In this document: positions 17,861-25,359 of the stretch, one piece after another | Layout: every line of letters starts with the position of its first letter | Position numbering within the stretch: position 1 is the first letter of the stretch | Source of the DNA: Candidatus Nitrosomarinus catalina | GTDB lineage: Archaea; Thermoproteota; Nitrososphaeria; Nitrososphaerales; Nitrosopumilaceae | Assembly (NCBI RefSeq): GCF_002156965.1 | Contig: NZ_CP021324.1 | Span: forward strand, 1,066,681 to 1,130,680 | Direction of reading: 5' to 3' | Length of the DNA: 64,000 nucleotides | The notes under the pieces: generated by a model | Told to the model about the DNA's origin: nothing | What the model saw: the letters and a program-made list of their open reading frames with translations, nothing else | Databases searched by the model: none | Made by a program: the position numbers and the translations under genes

Positions 17861-18029
17861 AAAAATAAAAAATGAAAAAAAGTTGTAATTTTAGTATCTT
17901 GGAACGATGCTAAGTCTTGATTTTGCAGAGATTGCAACTATTGAGATAATTGCGACTGCTAGAATCATGGCTGCAATTGTACCAAACTCTGGAATTACAA
18001 AGGTACCGATAATTTCAATTTGTTCAGTT
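17861..18029. repeat. PEFG tail repeat, copy A
   Basis: Covers the 3' end of PEFG gene 2 and its downstream A-rich flank. Bases 17909-18029 match 19736-19856 base for base by eye (about 121 bp). Bases 17861-17994 match copy B except for one position near 17882. Confidence 0.85.
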
Positions 18030-18718
18030 TCTGCACCAAATGGAACGATAACTGTGTTACCGTTAATTTCTGCATCATCTGATTCCTCGCCATCAACTAA
18101 TACCATAAAGATACCTTTTTGTGTTGATTCTGAAGGACTGATTGTCAATACACCATCATCCATTGCATTAATGTTGATGATGACTGAATTATCATCTGTG
18201 TTTACTGTTGCACTTGTTACTTGTCCACCTGAAATATCATAAGAAGTACAATTACCTCCAATGCTTACTTCACCTGAACCACATTCTACATCATCGTGAT
18301 GCATATCATCACCATGATCCATGTGTTTTTTCTCAACAACTTCAACTCCACCACTTAATTCAACTGTGACGTTATTGTCTAAACTACCATAGTTTACTTT
18401 AATGGTGTATGTACCATCGTATTTCCACAAATTACCAGCTGTACTCATTGTTGTCTCAAAACTTCCATCATTTGCAACATTGATTTGATCAATTGTAACA
18501 AGTGAGGTCATTGGACTAACCACAGTAACTGTGATTGGCACATTTCCTGGAATTACGTTAGCTACTTGTCCTGTAACGGTAATAGTATCATCGTGACCAT
18601 ATGTTGCTGAATCAGTTTGAACTGTTAAAGGAAGATCTGCATGTGCTTCCGAAGCGAAACCTATGGTACCTACTATTGCCACTAGGGCTACTAGCATTAA
18701 CGGTGTGGTGCTATTCAT
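17891..18718 (-). CDS. PEFG-CTERM surface protein 2 with His/Asp-rich loop
   Basis: The signal peptide (MLVALVAIVGTIGFASEAHA) is followed by one Ig-like domain (VQTDSATYGHDDTITVTGQV). Next come a His/Asp-rich loop (HMDHGDDMHHDD), two nearby cysteines (DVECGSGEVSIGGNC), a second beta domain and the PEFG tail. I chose the ATG at 18718 over the in-frame GTG at 18742 because a TATA box at 18743-18754 would start the message almost at that ATG and because it begins the signal peptide cleanly. The loop could bind Cu, Ni or Zn. It is part of a four-gene array, with its 3' end nearly identical to the next two genes. Confidence 0.87.
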   Translation of the reverse strand: MNSTTPLMLVALVAIVGTIGFASEAHADLPLTVQTDSATYGHDDTITVTGQVANVIPGNVPITVTVVSPMTSLVTIDQINVANDGSFETTMSTAGNLWKYDGTYTIKVNYGSLDNNVTVELSGGVEVVEKKHMDHGDDMHHDDVECGSGEVSIGGNCTSYDISGGQVTSATVNTDDNSVIININAMDDGVLTISPSESTQKGIFMVLVDGEESDDAEINGNTVIVPFGAETEQIEIIGTFVIPEFGTIAAMILAVAIISIVAISAKSRLSIVPRY

Positions 18719-18742
18719 GTTATTTGAAAACGGGTTAGTCAC

Positions 18743-18754
18743 TATTTATGTATA
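18743..18754 (-). promoter_or_regulatory. TATA box of PEFG-CTERM gene 2
   Basis: The minus strand reads TTATACATAAAT. The expected start of transcription about 26 nt downstream falls within a few bases of the ATG at 18718. This decides between the ATG and the upstream GTG as the start codon. Confidence 0.55.
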
Positions 18755-18757
18755 ATG

Positions 18758-18891
18758 AAAAATAAAAAATGAAAAAAATTTGTAATTTTAGTATCTTGGA
18801 ACGATGCTAAGTCTTGATTTTGCAGAGATTGCAACTATTGAGATAATTGCGACTGCTAGAATCATGGCTGCAATTGTACCAAACTCTGGAA
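18758..18891. repeat. PEFG tail repeat, copy B
   Basis: Covers the 3' end of PEFG gene 3 plus about 30 bp beyond its stop codon. It is almost identical to copy A over about 134 bp, including non-coding flank, and to copy C over an 86-bp core. Confidence 0.85.
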
Positions 18892-19654
18892 CTACTAATC
18901 CATCTGCTACTTCAACTTCTACAGAATCAATAAACATTGAATCATTGCCTTGTTGAGCAGTTACTGTGTATGCTCCATCTTGGGACCATAATGGACCTCC
19001 AACTAGGATATCAGCAGCAAAACTACCATCTGATTCTGGAGATACTTGGTCAACACTGACTAGATTACCGTTTGGAGATGTTACAGTAAATGTAACATCT
19101 TGATTGGTTTTGCTGGTTTGACCAGTTATTTCAATAGTATCTGATCCTTCCATAGCATTGGCTGAAATAGACAATCCTCCCATCTCATCAGATGAGGCAC
19201 TAGTTATTGCTATTGCTTCAGAGCTGGCATAGTTGTCAACCATACTAGAGTTGGTTGCAGATGTTTCTGCAGTCAATCCACCATTTACATCAACGCTTAC
19301 TGTGATGCTGTAAAGTAGGGATGTTCCTTGATTGGCTTTAATTTCATACATTCCATCTTGTGTCCAGTTGGAAACATTGAATTGTGTACTAAATTCTCCG
19401 TTTGCATCTGGGGTTAGTTGATCAACTGCAACAACATTTGATCCATTTGGAGATATTACTCTAAGAGTTACATCAGTGATATTTGATGTAGTTTCTCCAG
19501 AAATAGAAATTATTGTTCCATCTTCTTCAGCAATTGCTGTTAATGACATACCAGCGTCTTTTGCAAAGGCGTCTTGGTTAACCGAGGTTACGGACATTAT
19601 AGCTACTGCCATTAGGACTAGGCTAATTGATCTGGTTGAATTTTTGAAATTCAT
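18788..19654 (-). CDS. PEFG-CTERM surface protein 3 with two Ig-like domains
   Basis: A 288-residue secreted protein. The signal peptide (SISLVLMAVAIMSVTSVNQDAFA) is followed by two copies of an Ig/macroglobulin-like domain. Both contain the pattern SPNG-N-(L)V-(A/S)VDQ(L/V)-P, at about residues 69-79 and 193-205, joined by a Ser/Thr-rich linker. The C-terminus is VVPEFGTIAAMILAVA plus the hydrophobic helix and basic end shared with its neighbours. It is probably anchored or sorted at the cell surface; the ligand is unknown. A TATA-like stretch (GGTATATATACATAAAT) lies at about 19680-19697. Confidence 0.86.
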   Translation of the reverse strand: MNFKNSTRSISLVLMAVAIMSVTSVNQDAFAKDAGMSLTAIAEEDGTIISISGETTSNITDVTLRVISPNGSNVVAVDQLTPDANGEFSTQFNVSNWTQDGMYEIKANQGTSLLYSITVSVDVNGGLTAETSATNSSMVDNYASSEAIAITSASSDEMGGLSISANAMEGSDTIEITGQTSKTNQDVTFTVTSPNGNLVSVDQVSPESDGSFAADILVGGPLWSQDGAYTVTAQQGNDSMFIDSVEVEVADGLVVPEFGTIAAMILAVAIISIVAISAKSRLSIVPRY

Positions 19655-19717
19655 CTAGTTGCAATCACGTATGCTCGGTATTTATGTATATATACCAAAT
19701 GAAAAAAAGTAATTATT

Positions 19718-20629
19718 TTAATATCTTGACAGCAGGCTAAGTCTTGATTTTGCAGAGATTGCAACTATTGAGATAATTGCGACTGCTAGAATCATGGCTG
19801 CAATTGTACCAAACTCTGGAATTACAAAGGTACCGATAATTTCAATTTGTTCAGTTCCTGCAAGAAAGTCAATAGTTAGAGTTCGATCTACAGAAGTCCT
19901 AATTTCTTCAAAGTCTACTTCTTCCCCATCAACTAATACAAAAAATTCATCATCTCCATCATTAATGGATGCATCCAAAACAGACCTTGGAATTGCTAAT
20001 GTAATTGAACCTTCATCAGTTGTTTCAATGTAAATTAACAATGAGACTGCATCTAAATCAGGTATCACATTTAGTAATTTTGCATTAGTAATTTCATAGG
20101 ATATTAAATCAGTAGAATCTTGAACTGAAACACTGGTTGCAGTAACTACTGAATCAAAAATTACAGAATTTTCAATAAATGAATCTTCAATTATTTCATC
20201 TTCAATTACAGAATCTTCAACAATTACTTCATCTAATTCAGTTACATGTGGATTAGTAACTCCACCAAAATTAAAAGAAGTGGTTGTAGAATGATCTCTG
20301 TATTGAACTTTAATTGTATAAATCCCTTCTAGATTCATTAATTTTCCACCAAGTTTAATTTCTGTACTAAATTGATCATCTTCTCCAACTGTCAATTGAT
20401 CAAGTGCAACCAAATTTCCATTAGGTGATTGAATAAGGATACTAAGTTGATCTCCTGAAACCATATTTGTTATTTCACCAAAAATTAGCATTGTTTCTCC
20501 ATCAGAATAATTGAGTTTATCAGTAGAAACTTCAATAACTCCATTTTCTGCAGATGCTTGAGAAATACCAACACTTGTAATTAAAATCCCAAATAGTGCA
20601 AAAATCATTAATTGAGTTTTCACTGACAA
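19718..20629 (-). CDS. PEFG-CTERM surface protein 4
   Basis: A 303-residue secreted protein with a signal peptide (LMIFALFGILITSVGISQASA) and one Ig-like domain (VSTDKLNYSDGETMLIFGEI). A linker rich in Glu, Asp and Val follows (VIVEDSVIEDEIIEDSFIEN), then a second beta domain (SITLAIPRSVLDASINDGDD) like that of protein 1, and the PEFG tail. It is the outermost gene of the array. A possible TATA box (CTTAAATAT, about 20647-20655) fits a leaderless message starting at 20629. Confidence 0.86.
   Translation of the reverse strand: MSVKTQLMIFALFGILITSVGISQASAENGVIEVSTDKLNYSDGETMLIFGEITNMVSGDQLSILIQSPNGNLVALDQLTVGEDDQFSTEIKLGGKLMNLEGIYTIKVQYRDHSTTTSFNFGGVTNPHVTELDEVIVEDSVIEDEIIEDSFIENSVIFDSVVTATSVSVQDSTDLISYEITNAKLLNVIPDLDAVSLLIYIETTDEGSITLAIPRSVLDASINDGDDEFFVLVDGEEVDFEEIRTSVDRTLTIDFLAGTEQIEIIGTFVIPEFGTIAAMILAVAIISIVAISAKSRLSLLSRY
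19736..19856. repeat. PEFG tail repeat, copy C
   Basis: Covers the 3' end of PEFG gene 4. The 86-bp core is shared with copies A and B, and identity with copy A extends into the preceding beta domain, about 121 bp in all. Confidence 0.85.
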
Positions 20630-20730
20630 TAAAATTCAATATCAGATATTTAAGGTTGAGAAAATATTTTTTGACAATTTGAGAAAAATGATAAAGTAAG
20701 AAAAAACTAGGTTCACCCTCCTCGTAAATG

Positions 20731-20738
20731 ATATATAA
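20731..20738 (+). promoter_or_regulatory. TATA box of the radical SAM gene
   Basis: ATATATAA lies about 27 nt upstream of the TTG at 20762, the spacing of a leaderless archaeal transcript. This supports TTG as the true start. Confidence 0.6.
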
Positions 20739-20761
20739 CATAATGAAAGGATTTGAGATAG

Positions 20762-22342
20762 TTGGCTGGCAAACGTGTTGTTTTAACTGCAGACCGTAGT
20801 TTAATGACAAATTACAGAGGAAATTTCTTGTATGGATTTATCGCATGTGGTCCGTATGAAGTTTTACCAGAATGGGTGTTTGATAAAGTGTTTTGTCCAT
20901 CTGTAGAAACTGACCCAATTACAGGTGAAGTAAAAGTAGCTCAAGTAGGATTAAGAAGAATAGAGAGTTCACTAATTCAAGGCGGATACAAAAAAGAAGA
21001 TGTTTTCATGGCACATCCAGAAATGCTTCAAAAATCAATTGGACCAGATACCAAAGTGGTTGGAATCAATGTAATGGATCCTCTTGGAATGGCACCAGTT
21101 ACAACAACAATGTCACCTGAAAAATTATCTTATGTAGCAATGAAATTTAAAAAAATGTGTGCAAGTATCATTCAACTCAAAAAGAAATATGATTTCAAAG
21201 TTGTAGTTGGAGGTAACGGCGCATGGGAATTAGCAAAATCAGATAGAATGAAGATTCACGGAATTGACACAGTAGTTGTTGGAGAAGCAGACGAACTAGC
21301 AGTTGACTTGTTTCAGGATTTAGAACAAAATGATGCACCAGAATTAATGCACTGCTTTGTAAGAAATTTAGAAAACATCCCAGTAATTGAAGGCCCTACA
21401 ATTAACTCATTAATTGAAGCAATGAGAGGTTGCGGAAGAGGATGTGACTTTTGTGATGTCAACAAAAGATCAAAAAAAGATTTACCTCTAGAAAGACTTC
21501 AACATGAAGCAAAAACTAACTTAGATTATGGATTTGATTCAATTTGGTTACATTCTGATGAGATGTTACTTTATGGATGTGACAGTAGAGACTTTGTTCC
21601 AAACAGAGATGCAATCGTAGATTTATGGAAAGGTCTCAAAGGATTAGGAGCTAATTTCATCGGAACTACACATATGACATTTTCAGCAGTTGCAGCAGAT
21701 CCTACATTAATGCAACAAATTTCTCAAGTCAATGAGCAAGACAAAACAGGTAGATGGCTTGCAACAAATCTAGGAATTGAAACAGTTGCACCAGATATGG
21801 TCAAAAAACACCTAGGAGTCAAAACAAAGCCATTTGCACCTGAAGAATGGGGTAGTGTTGTAAGAGAAGGGGCAAAAATCCTAAATGAGAATCACTGGTT
21901 CCCAGCAGCAACTATCATAATCGGATGGCCTGACGAAACCCCTGACGATATTCAATATACTATTGACATGATGAGCGACTTTAGAGAGATGGATTTTAGA
22001 GGATTAGTAGCACCATTACTTTATCAAGACTTTAGTGAGAAAAACTCTATGCATTTTGGAAATCTTAACGAAGCACAATTTACATTATTTTGGAAGTGTT
22101 GGGAAAATAACTTGCGTGTAATTAATGACATAATTCCAATTATTCTAAGAAATAAAACATATGGACCACCAATGAAAGTATTCATGTACGGTATTCTCAA
22201 GGCAGGTACCTGGGCAATTATGAGATATCTCAGAGGACTATGTAAGGATCTATTCAATGGTAAAACACCTGATCAAATCATTGATAAATATGCAAGAACC
22301 AAATCAGTCTCTGAACCAAAATTCCTAACAAAGAAACTTTAG
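20762..22342 (+). CDS. radical SAM enzyme, possible membrane-lipid (GDGT) enzyme
   Basis: A 526-residue radical SAM protein. The N-terminal part (about 1-190) looks like a Rossmann-type B12-binding-like domain (KVVGINVMDPLGMAP, KVVVGGNGAWELA) but lacks a clear DxHxxG cobalamin motif. The radical SAM core begins at about residue 225 with the cluster motif CGRGCDFC (C-x3-C-x2-C). A GWPDETPDD segment is near 395. The C-terminal part is rich in hydrophobic and basic residues. Overall size and pattern recall the archaeal radical SAM family that includes the GDGT ring synthases (Grs), which would fit an organism making crenarchaeol. That assignment is my inference. Start is TTG, with a TATA box at the leaderless distance. 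Confidence 0.8.
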   Translation: MAGKRVVLTADRSLMTNYRGNFLYGFIACGPYEVLPEWVFDKVFCPSVETDPITGEVKVAQVGLRRIESSLIQGGYKKEDVFMAHPEMLQKSIGPDTKVVGINVMDPLGMAPVTTTMSPEKLSYVAMKFKKMCASIIQLKKKYDFKVVVGGNGAWELAKSDRMKIHGIDTVVVGEADELAVDLFQDLEQNDAPELMHCFVRNLENIPVIEGPTINSLIEAMRGCGRGCDFCDVNKRSKKDLPLERLQHEAKTNLDYGFDSIWLHSDEMLLYGCDSRDFVPNRDAIVDLWKGLKGLGANFIGTTHMTFSAVAADPTLMQQISQVNEQDKTGRWLATNLGIETVAPDMVKKHLGVKTKPFAPEEWGSVVREGAKILNENHWFPAATIIIGWPDETPDDIQYTIDMMSDFREMDFRGLVAPLLYQDFSEKNSMHFGNLNEAQFTLFWKCWENNLRVINDIIPIILRNKTYGPPMKVFMYGILKAGTWAIMRYLRGLCKDLFNGKTPDQIIDKYARTKSVSEPKFLTKKL

Positions 22343-22482
22343 AATTTACTTAGTCGTTTGTAAATAGATTTGATTCTGTTTAAAGATTGTACGACATGTT
22401 AAGTCGATGTAGCAATAAATTCAGAGATGCTCCATCACAATCTAATTGTCTCAAAATTGTCAGTCTCAGTTGAATAATTAAC

Positions 22483-22806
22483 TTATAGATTTTGTAGTGC
22501 CTGATCGGCAATTGTATTTCGCTTTGGGGTCAATGAAATAAAGTAGACTTTATCTGCTCGTTCAACTGACTCCACTTTTTTATATGATTTTGAAGAGACA
22601 TCAAATTCATAAATTCCTGCTTCAAGTTCACCCTTTGCATAAAGCATAAGATATGATTCGCCAGTGGATGGACTGAGCGGAATAAATGACATTATATTGC
22701 CTTTGTAAGAATTAATTGGAATTGTATTTTTCATTGGAGGTGCTGCTGCTGACATGTACATGAAGAGGTCTTCAATATTTTCAAATTCCTCATATTCAGT
22801 TTTCAT
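22483..22806 (-). CDS. small hypothetical protein
   Basis: A 107-residue protein from the ATG at 22806 (MKTEYEEFENIEDLFMYM); another in-frame ATG lies 9 nt upstream. It is soluble with no signal peptide. The middle shows beta hairpin patterns (SFIPLSPSTGESYLMLYAKG, AGIYEFDVSSKSYKKVE). I do not recognise a family. It stands alone between the radical SAM gene and a surface protein. Confidence 0.6.
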   Translation of the reverse strand: MKTEYEEFENIEDLFMYMSAAAPPMKNTIPINSYKGNIMSFIPLSPSTGESYLMLYAKGELEAGIYEFDVSSKSYKKVESVERADKVYFISLTPKRNTIADQALQNL

Positions 22807-22860
22807 AACATACAATAATTTGTTTCAGTATAAGAACCTACTATGTTAAATCAAAAAATT

Positions 22861-23823
22861 CTAAATTCTTGATCTAATTTGTTGGTTAACTTTCATTGCA
22901 ATCAATGCAGGTGCTGCAATGTACATTCCCAAATTCAATGCAATTACTGACAAACCAAGTCCCAACACTTCGCTTTCAGTTTCAGCACTTTCCATGATAG
23001 ATAATGTGCTAATCATTGGAGTCAATCCAGCCTTTACAATTTCTTTAAACACTGGGCTTTCGCGTTCCATGTCTGCAATTGTTGGACTGAATGAATAGTA
23101 TAATTCGTTAAATGTTGTCATAAATGCAGATCCTGATTCGGTGTTCATCAACTGGTTGTCACGAATTTCTCTAAGCATCTGAACTTGGGGTGCAAGTTCT
23201 GAGCCGTATGCTGCTGTTGCAATTAGGCAGCCGCCGCCTTCAGACTCTTCAGGTTCTTCAATTTGAATTACTTGACATACACCGTTTACTGATTCAGTTC
23301 CCGGTCCACAGTTTACAACTTGTTCAACTACAGGTTCAGGTTCTGGTGTTGGTTCAGGTTCTGGTGTTGGTTCAGGTTCTGGTGTTGGTTCAGGTTCTGG
23401 TGTTGGTTCAGGTTCTGGTTGAGATGTTGGTTTAGGATCAGAAGTCATGAAATCAAAAGTATTGGTAATTTTTTGTGCTCCATATTGTGCACGAACTTCA
23501 TATTCACCACCAGAATTCATGGTTCCACCAGCTTTTACAGTTGCAGAATAAAACCCATCAGAATCGGGCATTACTTGTTGAACAGTTACAATGTTTCCAT
23601 CAGGACTAACAATCATTAAAACTACAGGTTGTTCATATTCAGCCAAAGTTTTGATCATACCAGAAATTTCAATAGTATTACCAGTGGTATAACTTGAAGA
23701 AGCAGTATTAACAGATAATGGAAGATCTGATTGTGCATTTACTGCGTCAGTTAGACCAAAAGAGAGAATTGAAATAGATAATAATGCAAATGCTAAGAAT
23801 CCAGATTGTTTCATTTTCAACAT
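22861..23823 (-). CDS. surface protein with Pro-Glu repeat and CFI-box C-terminal domain
   Basis: A 320-residue secreted protein. The signal peptide (FLAFALLSISILSFGLTDAVNA) is followed by the same Ig-like domain type as the PEFG proteins (VNTASSSYTTGNTIEISGMI). A PEPEPT repeat at about 137-165 comes next, then cysteines (VNCGPGTESVNGVCQV). The C-terminal domain starts with GGGCLIATAAYGSELAPQV. That C-(F/L)-IATAAYGS signature is known from CFI-box C-terminal domains of archaeal and bacterial surface proteins. Two hydrophobic helices near the end suggest membrane attachment. In-frame ATGs exist at 23823 and 23814; a TATA-like box near 23840 fits either. Confidence 0.85.
   Translation of the reverse strand: MLKMKQSGFLAFALLSISILSFGLTDAVNAQSDLPLSVNTASSSYTTGNTIEISGMIKTLAEYEQPVVLMIVSPDGNIVTVQQVMPDSDGFYSATVKAGGTMNSGGEYEVRAQYGAQKITNTFDFMTSDPKPTSQPEPEPTPEPEPTPEPEPTPEPEPTPEPEPVVEQVVNCGPGTESVNGVCQVIQIEEPEESEGGGCLIATAAYGSELAPQVQMLREIRDNQLMNTESGSAFMTTFNELYYSFSPTIADMERESPVFKEIVKAGLTPMISTLSIMESAETESEVLGLGLSVIALNLGMYIAAPALIAMKVNQQIRSRI
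23333..23420 (-). repeat. 18-bp tandem repeat encoding Pro-Glu-Pro-Glu-Pro-Thr
   Basis: The unit GGTTCAGGTTCTGGTGTT (plus strand) occurs four times without change at 23333-23404, then a partial fifth copy to 23420. The repeat lies in frame inside the surface-protein gene and encodes a stiff linker, likely variable in copy number. Confidence 0.93.
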
Positions 23824-24000
23824 AAATCGAGCCTCAGAGTATTTATGTTTTCAATCGAATTAAAATTGACTAATGTATGGTGTAAATTAGATTTTTTTGA
23901 CATCATATTACCACAAATCAAAAAATCAATAAATTAGATTTACTATCAAATAATCAGTTATTTGAAAAACCTGTAATACCAGATAAAAAATCTAAATGTG

Positions 24001-25359
24001 ATGGAGATATTTTCTCAAAGAACTAAAGTTTTACAGATTTCGCTAGTAGCAATATTTTCTGCATTTGTTGTAGAATTAATTTTTGGTTTAGTTTCAAACA
24101 GTCTTGCTCTAATTACAGACAGTATTCATGCATTGTTAGATACTGTAGTGACACTTGTTTTACTATTAGCAGCAAGGTGGGCAATTAAACCACCAGATGC
24201 AGAGCACACATACGGACATGGAAAGATTGAATCCTTAGGAGGATTAATTGGAGGAATAGCAATTTTTCTAATTGCATGTTTCTTCATCTACGAATCAATC
24301 AATAGATTACAGAGTCCACCACCAAGTATCTTACCAGGATTATTTGCAATTATTGGAGGACTTTACACAATTGGCATTGATTTTTTCAGAATAATACTTC
24401 TTAGAAAAAGTATCAAGGCAATTGGAGGAACAACTCTGAAAGCAGATTTCTACCATGCATTTATGGATCTAGGTTCAACATCAGTTGCAATTATAGGAAT
24501 TATTCTAGTTACATATGGAATCTATTTTGGAGATTTTGTTGCAGCATTGATTTTAGGAGGATTACTAGCAGTACTAAGTATAAAATTAATTTACAAAACA
24601 GCACTGGATTTGACAGATATAATATCACCAGAACTAGTAAAAAATGTTCAAGAAATCACAAATTCAACAGAGGGAGTAGTTGATACAGGTTCAGTTCTGA
24701 TGAGAAAATCAGGCGATACAATTTTTGCAGATATTACAATTTCATTAAGGGCAGATACAAGTTTTGAAAAAGCCCATGAAGTAAGCGACAGTGTTGAAAA
24801 AAATATTAAAAATCAAATTTCTAATGCAAAAATAACAATTCATTTTGAACCTAATTGGAAAGATGTTCCACTTGACGGAAAAATTTTTGAAATTGCAAAA
24901 AGTGTAAAAGGTGTTAAAGAAGTTCATAACGTCAATACAAATAAGACAAAAGGAAAAACATATTGCAATTTACATGTGATGGTAGATAGGGAGAGTAATC
25001 TAGTATCAGCACATAAAATTTCTGAAATTATTGAAGAAAAAATTCAAAGAGAAATACCAGAAATTACACATGCAACAATTCATCTAGAGCCATTTATCAC
25101 AGTTCCAAAAAATATCAACATAGAAGACATAGCAACAGAAGAAAAAATTAGAAAAATTATTGAAGAATACTCTGATGTTAAAAAAGTAGGCAGAATTGTA
25201 TCACTGAAATTTGAGAATATTTTCAAAATTGATATAGATTGTTCATTTGACAAAGAATTATCAATTGAAAAAGTTCATGATCTCACATCAGAAATTGAGC
25301 ATGCAATCAGAATAGAAATTAAAAATTCAGTTATAACAATTCATCCAGAACCAAATTAG
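24001..25359 (+). CDS. cation diffusion facilitator transporter with triplicated C-terminal domain
   Basis: A CDF-family efflux transporter for divalent metals, 452 residues; a GTG directly before the ATG would add one. The membrane part (about 1-205) has six helices with metal-site motifs HALLD in TM2 and HAFMD in TM5 and the AEHTYGHGKIE loop. The cytosolic part is about 245 residues, roughly three times normal. It consists of three related copies of the dimerisation domain, each ending in a similar strand: KITIHFEPN, HATIHLEPF and VITIHPEPN. The metal is unknown (Zn, Fe, Mn, Co or Ni possible). It converges on the ZIP gene with a 4-nt overlap. Confidence 0.9.
   Translation: MEIFSQRTKVLQISLVAIFSAFVVELIFGLVSNSLALITDSIHALLDTVVTLVLLLAARWAIKPPDAEHTYGHGKIESLGGLIGGIAIFLIACFFIYESINRLQSPPPSILPGLFAIIGGLYTIGIDFFRIILLRKSIKAIGGTTLKADFYHAFMDLGSTSVAIIGIILVTYGIYFGDFVAALILGGLLAVLSIKLIYKTALDLTDIISPELVKNVQEITNSTEGVVDTGSVLMRKSGDTIFADITISLRADTSFEKAHEVSDSVEKNIKNQISNAKITIHFEPNWKDVPLDGKIFEIAKSVKGVKEVHNVNTNKTKGKTYCNLHVMVDRESNLVSAHKISEIIEEKIQREIPEITHATIHLEPFITVPKNINIEDIATEEKIRKIIEEYSDVKKVGRIVSLKFENIFKIDIDCSFDKELSIEKVHDLTSEIEHAIRIEIKNSVITIHPEPN

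Noticed and set aside
17861-19856. Possible CRISPR or insertion-sequence repeats
   Set aside because: The repeats are coding 3' ends of different genes with spacers of about 900 bp; there are no short regular repeats, Cas genes, transposases or inverted ends.
22343-22482. Small RNA or hidden gene after the radical SAM gene
   Set aside because: No stable hairpin, tRNA or coding pattern was visible in this 140-bp spacer.
23190-23435. Plus-strand frames rich in Val/Leu/Gln or Phe/Trp/Cys over the 18-bp repeat
   Set aside because: They mirror the repeat in the surface-protein gene, which has a signal peptide and known domains on the minus strand.
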